From Bacillota bacterium (GTDB lineage Bacteria; Bacillota; Clostridia; Lachnospirales; Lachnospiraceae), in the NCBI GenBank assembly GCA_022717655.1, contig JAIIAN010000182.1, positions 1 to 5,760 on the forward strand: DNA of 5,760 bases. The letters are read 5' to 3'. Below, one piece after another: positions 1-5,760 of this stretch (its first letter is position 1; each line of letters opens with the position of its first letter). The position numbers were made by a program, and so were the translations under genes. The notes below the pieces were generated by a model. That model did no database searches, had not been told where the DNA came from, and worked only from the letters and a program-made list of their open reading frames with translations.

Positions 1-1
1 A

Positions 2-514
2 CGTATTGGAACCCATTACAATAACCCAAGTTTCGGCTATGGTGGTTACTGTCTCCCAAAGGATACCAAGCAGCTCCTGGCAAACTATGCCGATGTTCCT
101 GAGAACCTGATTGAGGCCATCGTAGAGAGCAACCGTACCCGAAAGGACTATATCGCTGATGCAGTTCTTCAGAAGGCTGGTTATTATAGCTATGCTGATG
201 ACAACAGCTTTGATGCGAGCAAGGAGCACTGCTGTGTGATTGGTGTCTATCGCCTGACGATGAAGTCAAACTCCGACAACTTCCGCCAGTCTGCCATACA
301 AGGCATTATGAAACGCATCAAAGCAAAGGGCGCTGAGGTTATCATTTATGAGCCAACTCTTGAGGACGGCACAACATTCTTTGGCAGCAAGGTGGTGAAC
401 AATATGGATGCTTTCAAGGCACAAAGCCATGCAATCATAGCCAACCGCTATGATGCTTGTTTGGATGATGTAAAGAATAAGGTTTATACTAGGGATATAT
501 TTCGTAGAGATTAA
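2..514 (+). CDS. ugd: UDP-glucose 6-dehydrogenase, C-terminal part (5' end outside window)
   Basis: This is the last 170 codons of an open frame that enters from the left edge; position 1 belongs to the previous codon. The enzyme oxidises UDP-glucose to UDP-glucuronate in the cytosol with two NAD+. Visible near the start is the catalytic signature [15 protein letters not shown], with the active-site cysteine encoded at 50-52. It is followed by the substrate- and NAD-binding C-terminal domain, including [19 protein letters not shown] and a Rossmann-like stretch AEVIIYEP. The distance from the cysteine to the stop (153 residues) suggests a full protein of roughly 400 residues, so about 240 residues are missing upstream. 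An internal ATG at 236 is not the real start, because the family signature lies before it. G+C is clearly higher here than in the next genes. In this setting it probably supplies uronic acid, or a sugar derived from it, for an acidic polysaccharide. The family assignment is very secure; it could also serve other pathways. Confidence 0.95.
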   Translation, partial: RIGTHYNNPSFGYGGYCLPKDTKQLLANYADVPENLIEAIVESNRTRKDYIADAVLQKAGYYSYADDNSFDASKEHCCVIGVYRLTMKSNSDNFRQSAIQGIMKRIKAKGAEVIIYEPTLEDGTTFFGSKVVNNMDAFKAQSHAIIANRYDACLDDVKNKVYTRDIFRRD

Positions 515-546
515 AATAGTTTAATGAAATATCACAATAAAATTCT
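515..546 (+). other. Short AT-rich spacer between dehydrogenase and flippase genes
   Basis: These 32 bases hold no hairpin followed by T residues and no Shine-Dalgarno-like AGGAG before the ATG at 547. I see no clear Bacteroidales promoter (TTTG near -33 with TAnnTTTG near -7) here. The lack of a terminator supports read-through from the dehydrogenase into the flippase gene. The lack of a purine-rich site is common in Bacteroidales, where AT-rich unstructured leaders serve for initiation. Confidence 0.5.
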
Positions 547-2067
547 ATGTCTTCAGAAAAAAATAAGCGTTTAGCCAAGAACACTTTATTATTATATATC
601 AGACAACTATTTTCAATAGTAATTTCTTTATATACCAGTAGAGTTGTACTCCAAACTTTAGGAATAGAAGACTATGGTATATATAATGTGGTGGGTGGTG
701 TAATAGGAATGGTTGGATTTCTGAATGCAGCATTGACCTCTGCTTCACAACGATTTATATCTTTCGAATTGGGAAGAGAAAATCATGAAAGATTATCTGG
801 TATATTTTCAGCAGCTATAATAACGCATACTTGTTTGGCTGTGCTCATTTTTCTTATAGCAGAAACTTTGGGCTTATGGTTCTTGAACACTCAGCTAAAT
901 ATAGCAGAGTGTAGAATGTCTGCTGCTAATTGGGTCTTTCAATGTGCGATTTTAACAACATTGGTATCCATATTAAATGTACCATACAATTCTCTTTTAG
1001 TAGCGAATGAAAGGTTGGATATTTATGCCTATTTAGCTATTGCCAATTCTATTTTCAAACTGTTAATAGTCTACTTGCTTCTTGTTTCACCATGGGATAA
1101 ATTGATAACTTATTCTTTATTGGGATTGGTAGTGCAAGTAAGTTTCCAAATGGCATATATGTTATATTGCAGAAAAAACTTTCCTGAGAGTCGGCAAATA
1201 AGAAAACCTTCTTCTGAAATGTTTTTTCAAATGTTTTCATTTGCAGGATGGAGTGTCGTAGGTAATTTAGGATTTTCATTTAAGGATCAAGCATCCAATG
1301 TTATATTGAATTTGTTTTTTGGAACTGCAATAAATGCAGCAAGAGGTATTGCAACACAAGTAAATGGTATTGTATATTCCTTTTCTACAAGTTTTACAAT
1401 GGCATTAAATCCTCAAATCACAAAGACATATTCTGCAGGTAATATACAAGAGACGGTTAAGATGGTATATACAAGTTGCCGCCTTACACCATTTCTAATG
1501 GGTGTTATGTGTATTCCTTTGATGGTTAATATGGAATATATATTGAACTTGTGGTTAGGGAACGTCCCTAAGTATACAGTAGAATTCATGCAATTAACGA
1601 TGGTTTCTGCAATTATAGGATGTATAGCTGCACCTATATCAATAGCTTTACAAGCAACAGGTAAGATAAAATTGTTTCAAATAGCAATATCCATAACATT
1701 ACTTTGTGAATTACCTTGTGCTTATCTTATATTGAAATGTGGTGGACAACCCTATATGGCGATGTTTCCAACAGTGGTAGTTACATTCATAGGCGTTTAT
1801 GTAAGATTTATTATTTTAAAGCGAATGATAAAAGACTATAATATTCTTCGTTTTACATTAGATGTAGTAGTTCGTGACATTATAGTTCTTGTTATTGCAT
1901 TTTACATATCCATGTTACTGTATAATGGAAATTCATGCTTTATAGATTTACTTTGCAATGCAATTGTTTCTTTTCTGATAACATCAATTTGTGTATGGTT
2001 CGGTGGTATGAGAGAAAATGAGCGTGCCATTGTTTATAATAAGATTAAGAAAAAAATAAATAAGTAG
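547..2067 (+). CDS. wzx: Wzx-type polysaccharide repeat-unit flippase (MOP superfamily)
   Basis: This 506-residue polytopic membrane protein fits the PST/Wzx branch of the MOP exporter superfamily, which flips undecaprenyl-linked repeat units across the cytoplasmic membrane. The N-terminus has a short basic cytosolic lead, then a first membrane helix (about 13-30) and the motif SRVVLQTLGIEDYGIYNVVGG (31-51), typical of Bacteroidales homologues. Further hydrophobic segments lie near 52-68, 86-112, 130-150, 160-182, 186-206, 228-260, 312-330, 346-368, 374-396, 402-424, 440-459 and 464-485. The total is about 12-14, as expected, and the C-terminus is lysine-rich. Length is in the usual range for the family. 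The ATG at 547 is chosen because the family's conserved N-terminal block begins right after it; no Shine-Dalgarno site is visible. It lies 32 bases after the dehydrogenase stop and 6 bases before the next start, so co-transcription is likely. Substrate cannot be read from sequence. A lipid II or teichoic flippase is less likely given the neighbours. Confidence 0.9.
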   Translation: MSSEKNKRLAKNTLLLYIRQLFSIVISLYTSRVVLQTLGIEDYGIYNVVGGVIGMVGFLNAALTSASQRFISFELGRENHERLSGIFSAAIITHTCLAVLIFLIAETLGLWFLNTQLNIAECRMSAANWVFQCAILTTLVSILNVPYNSLLVANERLDIYAYLAIANSIFKLLIVYLLLVSPWDKLITYSLLGLVVQVSFQMAYMLYCRKNFPESRQIRKPSSEMFFQMFSFAGWSVVGNLGFSFKDQASNVILNLFFGTAINAARGIATQVNGIVYSFSTSFTMALNPQITKTYSAGNIQETVKMVYTSCRLTPFLMGVMCIPLMVNMEYILNLWLGNVPKYTVEFMQLTMVSAIIGCIAAPISIALQATGKIKLFQIAISITLLCELPCAYLILKCGGQPYMAMFPTVVVTFIGVYVRFIILKRMIKDYNILRFTLDVVVRDIIVLVIAFYISMLLYNGNSCFIDLLCNAIVSFLITSICVWFGGMRENERAIVYNKIKKKINK

Positions 2068-2073
2068 CATATA

Positions 2074-2934
2074 ATGAAATATTCAGTTATTATTCCACAT
2101 AAAAACAGGCAAGAGATAATCCAACGTTGTATTAATAGTATACCTGATAGGGACGATATTGAAATCATAATTATAGATGATAATAGTGATTCTAATCTTG
2201 TTGATTTTGATAATTATCCAGGAAAGGATAGAAAAAACGTACATTTTTACAGAACCTATGAGGGTAAAGGTGCTGGTTATGCGAGAAATGTAGGCTTGTC
2301 AAAAGCTCTTGGTACATGGGTTTTGTTTGCAGATTCAGATGATTATTATGCATCAGATTGTTTTGAAAAGTTGGATAGCTTGACAGAATCTAAAGACATA
2401 GATATTGTCTATTTTAATATTTTTGGTGATACTGTTCCTGTTAGTGGACGAGTTGAAAGGGTTAATCAAATATACAGTAAATATCAGAAGAGTGGAAACT
2501 TCAATTTTGTAAAATATGGTTGCTGGGCCCCTTGGAATAAAGTTGTTAGAAGAAATCTGATAGTTGAAAAAGAATTGTCATTCGAAGAAGTGCCAGTAGG
2601 TAATGATGCAATGTTTTCTCTCCAAGTTTCTAAATGCTGTACAAAGTGTACAATAAGTATGGAAAAACTGTATTGCCTGACCGAAGCAAAAGACAGTATA
2701 ACTTGTGCAAAACGTGACTTTTCACGAGTTATGTCTTATTTGGATGTGGATATCAAGATAAACAAATTCTATTTGGATAATAGTCTCAGTTATTTATGCT
2801 TTCCTCTGTTGAAGATGAACCAGATGGCTCATATTGCTCGTGACTATGGACTATTGAACTTGTGTAGATTTTTACACAAACTTTTTAATAAACTAAGTGT
2901 TAATGTTTTTAAAATAGGAATATGCTTGAAGTAA
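2074..2934 (+). CDS. Family 2 (GT-A fold) glycosyltransferase
   Basis: This 286-residue protein has the N-terminal GT-A domain of family 2 glycosyltransferases. The opening strand is SVIIPHKNR (4-12). The nucleotide-binding acidic motif is IIIDDNSDSN (32-41). GAGYARNVGLSKA lies at 67-79, followed by the metal-binding DXD-type motif FADSDD (85-90). Downstream, WNKVVRR (154-160) and VGNDAMF (175-181) match the acceptor-side region where such enzymes carry a catalytic acidic residue, here probably D178. The C-terminal part (about 235-286) is more hydrophobic and basic and may lie on the membrane. The enzyme would transfer a sugar from a nucleotide donor to the lipid-linked repeat unit on the cytosolic side, most often with inversion. 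Donor and acceptor cannot be predicted. The start is 6 bases after the flippase stop, and the end overlaps the acyltransferase start by 13 bases, which suggests translational coupling. A cysteine cluster (CCTKC, 188-192) is unusual but not interpretable alone. Confidence 0.9.
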   Translation: MKYSVIIPHKNRQEIIQRCINSIPDRDDIEIIIIDDNSDSNLVDFDNYPGKDRKNVHFYRTYEGKGAGYARNVGLSKALGTWVLFADSDDYYASDCFEKLDSLTESKDIDIVYFNIFGDTVPVSGRVERVNQIYSKYQKSGNFNFVKYGCWAPWNKVVRRNLIVEKELSFEEVPVGNDAMFSLQVSKCCTKCTISMEKLYCLTEAKDSITCAKRDFSRVMSYLDVDIKINKFYLDNSLSYLCFPLLKMNQMAHIARDYGLLNLCRFLHKLFNKLSVNVFKIGICLK

Positions 2935-3449
2935 AATATTATGTAAAAAGACTATACAACAAACTCTATGTTCCAATTCTAAGAAAACAATTTCAAGAAT
3001 GTGGATATAATGTTGTGTTTTCACCTTTCGATAGTGTTTTTAGTTATAAAAATATAATCGTAGGGAATCATGTAAACATCGGTTATCACGCAGATTTCGT
3101 TGCAAGTCGCTCGAAAATAAAAATTGGTAACCATGTTGTATTTGGGCCTCATGTATCTATTAGGGGTGGTAATCATAGGACAGATATTGTCGGAAGATAT
3201 GTAGATACTGTGACGGATGAAGAAAAGCTTCCTGAAAATGACGAAGATGTAATCTTTGAAGGTGATAATTGGATAGGTATGAACGTAATGATATTAAAGG
3301 GTGTCACAATAGGAAAAGGGTGTATAATTGGAGCGAATAGTGTTGTGACACATTCTACCCCCCCTATACGATTTGTGCAGGCAATCCGGCAAAAGTTATC
3401 AAAGAACGTTTTAAGTCACAAGATATTGTTAAACACATTCAAATGCTAA
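2922..3449 (+). CDS. Hexapeptide-repeat (left-handed beta-helix) acyltransferase, C-terminus apparently frameshifted
   Basis: The frame as written gives 175 residues. Hexapeptide turns typical of left-handed beta-helix acyltransferases are visible: IIVGNHVNIG (45-54), IKIGNHVVFGPHVSI (66-80) and WIGMNVMILKGVTIGKGCIIGANSVVT (117-143). The motif GGNHRTD (82-88) carries the likely catalytic histidine H85. Such enzymes move an acetyl or similar group from acyl-CoA to a sugar, so this one probably decorates the repeat unit or a sugar precursor. After residue 146 the sequence stops resembling the family. Adding one base in the C run at 3358-3364 restores YTICAGNPAKVIKERF and a tail ending at a TAG at 3485-3487, giving about 188 residues, a normal length. 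The helix and H85 are intact, but the lost segment normally helps bind the acyl donor, so the short form may be impaired. The start overlaps the upstream gene by 13 bases. The family call is strong. Which C-terminus is made is unresolved. Confidence 0.85.
   Translation: MLEVKYYVKRLYNKLYVPILRKQFQECGYNVVFSPFDSVFSYKNIIVGNHVNIGYHADFVASRSKIKIGNHVVFGPHVSIRGGNHRTDIVGRYVDTVTDEEKLPENDEDVIFEGDNWIGMNVMILKGVTIGKGCIIGANSVVTHSTPPIRFVQAIRQKLSKNVLSHKILLNTFKC
3358..3364 (+). repeat. Homopolymer C7 tract at the acyltransferase reading-frame break
   Basis: Seven consecutive C lie within codons 146-148 of the acyltransferase (ACC CCC CCT). Upstream of the tract the 2922 frame encodes the family consensus; downstream the consensus continues in the frame containing TAT at 3365. 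An eighth C, or a -1 ribosomal slip, joins the two. The bases 3359-3365 (C CCC CCT) also fit the X XXY YYZ pattern of a -1 slippery site, with both tRNAs able to re-pair. The tract stands out because its surroundings are AT-rich. It may be a basecalling error, a mutation or a slippage hotspot. Confidence 0.8.
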
Positions 3450-3487
3450 ACGAACATGAAGAAAAAGATATTAATAGTTTACAGTAG
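3365..3487 (+). other. Out-of-frame continuation of the acyltransferase C-terminus
   Basis: Read from TAT at 3365, this segment encodes 40 residues beginning YTICAGNPAKVIKERF and ending KDINSLQ before a TAG at 3485-3487. AGNPAKVI is the hallmark closing motif of sugar O-acetyltransferases with hexapeptide repeats. In these it forms the last helix turn and contacts the acyl-CoA, followed by an alpha-helical tail like the one seen here. It has no start codon of its own at the right place and makes sense only as an extension of the gene at 2922. Its last 32 bases overlap the start of the next glycosyltransferase (3456). Coding character persists through this alternative frame, so the break is probably recent or artefactual, or is bypassed. 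Confidence 0.8.
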
Positions 3488-4637
3488 TCTCTCGGTAGGA
3501 GGTAGCACAACTTCCTTGCTATCCTTACTCAATGAGTTCAATATAGACAAATACGACATCGATTTGTTGGTACGTGGAAGTGGTGAGTACGACCATTTAG
3601 TTCCGAAAGGTATTCATCGTTTACCTGATTTTGTAGAATCACCTGAAACCATACAACGTAAGAAAAAGAAATCTTTGACGAGTTGGTTTAATTTGGTAAA
3701 TGCTTTATTTCGACATAAAGTAATGGGAAATTTAAATCAACGTTCTCAAATTATGGCATTAGATAGTTTGCGTTTCTGCAAAGATTTGAATAAGAAATAT
3801 GATGTGGCGATTTCATATATTGAGGGATTACCAATGTATTATATGTTATCGAAAGTTCAGGCACAGAAATACATTAGTTGGATACATTTAGATTACAAAG
3901 GTGGAAAAATGAATCCTAAATATGATTATCATTTTTTAGAGAAAGCCAACAAGGTAGTTCTGGTTTCATCATCATGCAAGAAGAACTTTGATGAAGTGTT
4001 TCCTAAATTTCAGAATAAAACGGTATTTGTAGAAAATATATTATCACAGCAATTTGTGTTAAATCGTTCAAGAGAGAAAATAAATTATGTCTTACCAAAA
4101 GCGTCGTCCAGACTCAAAATGGTATCTGTCAGTCGTATAGATTTCAGCAGTAAAGGATTGGACCGTGGTGTGAATGCGTTGGCAACTTTAAAGTCTAAGG
4201 GGGTACTGAATGATGATGTTGTATGGTATATAATTGGAGATGGATTAGATTTCAAGACACTGAAAGAGATGATTCAGGAAAAAGAACTTGAAGACAATGT
4301 TATATTGTGTGGAGCGCAAAGCAACCCATTGCCGTTAGTACGCCAATGTGATGTGTTCTTCTTGCCTTCACGATCAGAGGGTAAACCGATGGCAGTAACC
4401 GAAGCTCTGATGTTAGGATTATTTGTTGTAGCAACGAGATATTCGTCGGTAGAAGAACAGATATGTGATGGTGAGAATGGCCTTATTTTGGAGAATTCTG
4501 ACAAAGTGGTGTTAGATTTCTTAGAAAAAGTCCATCACAATTATGAATGGTTGTCCGAATTGAAGAACAGAATAAAACACCGTGACTACTCTAATATAGA
4601 AGAGTATAAAAAAGTAGAACAACTTATTGACGAATAA
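3456..4637 (+). CDS. Family 4 (GT-B fold) glycosyltransferase
   Basis: This 393-residue protein has the two Rossmann-like domains of GT-B family 4 enzymes, which are usually retaining. The N-terminal acceptor domain opens with KKKILIVYSSLSVGGSTTSLLSLL, including the glycine-rich loop common to the family (residues 13-17). The C-terminal donor domain shows VSVSRIDFSSKGLDRGV (223-239), the GDG turn at 261-263, GAQSNP (286-291) and FFLPSRSEGKPMAVTEAL (301-318). That last stretch holds the E-x7-E pair E308/E316, and is followed by GLFVVATRYSSVEEQICDGENG. The length is normal for the family. It likely adds a sugar to the lipid-linked repeat unit on the cytosolic membrane face; the sugar is unknown. 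The ATG at 3456 is chosen because the first beta strand follows at once. It lies 6 bases after the stop of the acyltransferase as written, or 32 bases inside the acyltransferase if that frame is restored. It ends 2 bases before the next start. Confidence 0.92.
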   Translation: MKKKILIVYSSLSVGGSTTSLLSLLNEFNIDKYDIDLLVRGSGEYDHLVPKGIHRLPDFVESPETIQRKKKKSLTSWFNLVNALFRHKVMGNLNQRSQIMALDSLRFCKDLNKKYDVAISYIEGLPMYYMLSKVQAQKYISWIHLDYKGGKMNPKYDYHFLEKANKVVLVSSSCKKNFDEVFPKFQNKTVFVENILSQQFVLNRSREKINYVLPKASSRLKMVSVSRIDFSSKGLDRGVNALATLKSKGVLNDDVVWYIIGDGLDFKTLKEMIQEKELEDNVILCGAQSNPLPLVRQCDVFFLPSRSEGKPMAVTEALMLGLFVVATRYSSVEEQICDGENGLILENSDKVVLDFLEKVHHNYEWLSELKNRIKHRDYSNIEEYKKVEQLIDE

Positions 4638-4639
4638 AT

Positions 4640-5760
4640 ATGATTTTGTTCTTTATTATGTTATGCATATTGTCAATATGTATACTCTATTCAAAATCCG
4701 TTAGCTTATATAGCACCGTATTTTGGACATCTTTTGTCTTATCCATATTAGCTTTTTTCCAAGATGTGAATCCGGATTCTGATTTAATGGTTTCTTTTGA
4801 GCATTTGGACAATATTAGAAAATATGGGTGGGCATATTTCGATAATACAGACATAGCTACCAGTTTTTATTTTCGTGGGCGTGATGGACTAAAGGTATAC
4901 TTTTACTTAATTAGTTTCTTGCAATGTAATAATTTCTTTTCGGCTATTTCTGTATTTCTGTTTTATTATATGCCGATGTTGGGGATATTGGAATGTGCAC
5001 GTTATTATAAAGTTGCACCCGAATATACAAAATGGTGTCTTATTATATTGATTTGGATGGTTGATTTCTTTGATGGTTCTAACGGAGTAAGAAATATGTT
5101 GTCTTTTGGCATTTTTGCATATGCTGTGACAACTGAATTGCTCGTAAACGAAAAGAAAATCAAAATTCGTTCATTTGTACTTTATGTTATCGCTGCATTG
5201 ATTCATTCTTCTGCTTGGGTATTGGTTTTTCTCCGTTTGATGCTCTATTTAAAGAAAGAGAGTTTAATATTTGTGAGTGGTATTATACTCCTTTTTTGGA
5301 GTTATGGACTTGATTTCTTGAGCTTGAGCGATTTTATAAATAGCGAAAATGCAATCGCAGCCTCTATGGAACATCATATGTCTGCTTATGCTGGAGATAA
5401 TATTGGTGAAGGCAATTATAGTGCTGATGTATTTAATAATTCTGCAAGTTATATGTTGATGAGAACGTTTAGGTTGTTTCATGTATTGGCTATTCTATTT
5501 CCTATTTTATTTATTTGGATAAGAAACAGAAGTATAGACAATATCATGAAATATATTTATTTGCTCTCATGTTTTTGCTTGGGAGCGTACTTGTCATCTT
5601 TTGCAACCAACATATTTACCAGATATTCATTTGAAATTATATTCTTAACTCCAGTATTCTTTGTGGCATATACAAGTAGAATAATATTATTGAATTTAGG
5701 CCAATATAAATTGAATCGATTAGCTGTCGTTTTTCTTATTATTGTGTTATTGTTCAACTA
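4640..5760 (+). CDS. EpsG-like / Wzy-type polysaccharide polymerase (3' end outside window)
   Basis: This open frame runs 373 codons from an ATG two bases after the previous stop to the window edge without a stop, so it is incomplete. It is strongly hydrophobic, with likely membrane segments near residues 1-16, 24-40, 85-115, 130-145, 150-168, 177-200, 207-224, 276-294, 303-322, 332-351 and 360-373. Features resembling the EpsG/Wzy family are a polar loop after the second helix (QDVNPDSDLMVSFEHLDNI, 41-59), NGVRNMLSFGIFAYA (148-162) with the conserved-type arginine R151, IHSSAW (188-193) and a late FTRYSFEI (326-333). A long polar loop at about 230-270 could be the periplasmic substrate loop. 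Such proteins join repeat units at the outer face of the cytoplasmic membrane. An O-antigen ligase or O-acyltransferase is the main alternative, but position next to Wzx and the glycosyltransferases favours the polymerase. Family assignment rests on pattern and context, as this group is very divergent. Confidence 0.78.
   Translation, partial: MILFFIMLCILSICILYSKSVSLYSTVFWTSFVLSILAFFQDVNPDSDLMVSFEHLDNIRKYGWAYFDNTDIATSFYFRGRDGLKVYFYLISFLQCNNFFSAISVFLFYYMPMLGILECARYYKVAPEYTKWCLIILIWMVDFFDGSNGVRNMLSFGIFAYAVTTELLVNEKKIKIRSFVLYVIAALIHSSAWVLVFLRLMLYLKKESLIFVSGIILLFWSYGLDFLSLSDFINSENAIAASMEHHMSAYAGDNIGEGNYSADVFNNSASYMLMRTFRLFHVLAILFPILFIWIRNRSIDNIMKYIYLLSCFCLGAYLSSFATNIFTRYSFEIIFLTPVFFVAYTSRIILLNLGQYKLNRLAVVFLIIVLLFN

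Noticed and set aside
460..503. Possible Bacteroidales promoter: TTTG at 460-463 and TATATTTC at 496-503
   Set aside because: The -7 element misses the final G and the spacer is about 32 bases rather than about 19-21, so it does not fit the consensus. It also lies inside the dehydrogenase coding sequence.
236..514. A separate small 92-residue gene starting at the ATG at 236
   Set aside because: The same frame is open from position 2 and encodes the dehydrogenase catalytic signature upstream, so the ATG is internal to that gene.
1055..1279. Minus-strand open frame of 74 codons
   Set aside because: It lies wholly antisense to the flippase, whose coding sequence is convincing, and its translation has no recognisable family features.
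4274..4504. Minus-strand open frame of 76 codons
   Set aside because: It is antisense to the best conserved donor-domain region of the family 4 glycosyltransferase and has no recognisable domain.
4630..4642. Possible terminator or regulatory gap between the family 4 glycosyltransferase and the polymerase-like gene
   Set aside because: Stop and start codons are only 2 bases apart, leaving no room for a terminator; the arrangement indicates one transcript.
5264..5757. Two minus-strand open frames (5264-5482 and 5557-5757)
   Set aside because: Both are antisense to the polymerase-like gene, which has a continuous 373-codon frame with membrane-protein character.

Overview
This window looks like part of an exopolysaccharide, capsule or O-antigen biosynthesis locus of the Wzx/Wzy type. 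The most likely source is a member of the Bacteroidales (Bacteroides, Phocaeicola or Prevotella-like). I infer this from the style of the flippase N-terminus, the near absence of Shine-Dalgarno sites before start codons, and the AT-rich, tightly packed glycan genes. The genus cannot be fixed from this sequence alone. All genes are on the + strand, and the longest gap between coding regions is 32 bases.

Layout: (1) 2-514, the C-terminal part of a UDP-glucose 6-dehydrogenase, which makes UDP-glucuronate. (2) 547-2067, a Wzx-type flippase. (3) 2074-2934, a family 2 glycosyltransferase. (4) 2922-3449, a hexapeptide-repeat acyltransferase whose last part is read out of frame after a run of seven C. 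(5) 3456-4637, a family 4 glycosyltransferase. (6) 4640 to the window end, a polytopic membrane protein of the EpsG/Wzy polymerase type, incomplete at its C-terminus.

Inferred pathway: the dehydrogenase supplies a uronic acid donor. The two glycosyltransferases extend a lipid-linked repeat unit at the inner face of the cytoplasmic membrane, and the acyltransferase would O- or N-acylate a sugar. The flippase moves the unit across the membrane and the polymerase links units on the far side. The initiating sugar-phosphate transferase, any chain-length regulator and any export genes lie outside the window.

The most notable observation is the C7 tract at 3358-3364. Reading one extra base there restores a textbook acyltransferase C-terminus that would end at 3487, inside the next gene. 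This could be a sequencing error, a true frameshift mutation, a phase-variable tract or a programmed -1 frameshift. A second observation is the sharp drop in G+C between the dehydrogenase (about 49% over the first 180 bases) and the genes that follow (about 27-33% in the two 60-base stretches counted). This fits a conserved housekeeping-like gene next to an exchangeable strain-specific cassette. I saw no RNA genes, CRISPR arrays, insertion sequences, clear promoters or terminators. I found no sign of a wholly new system.
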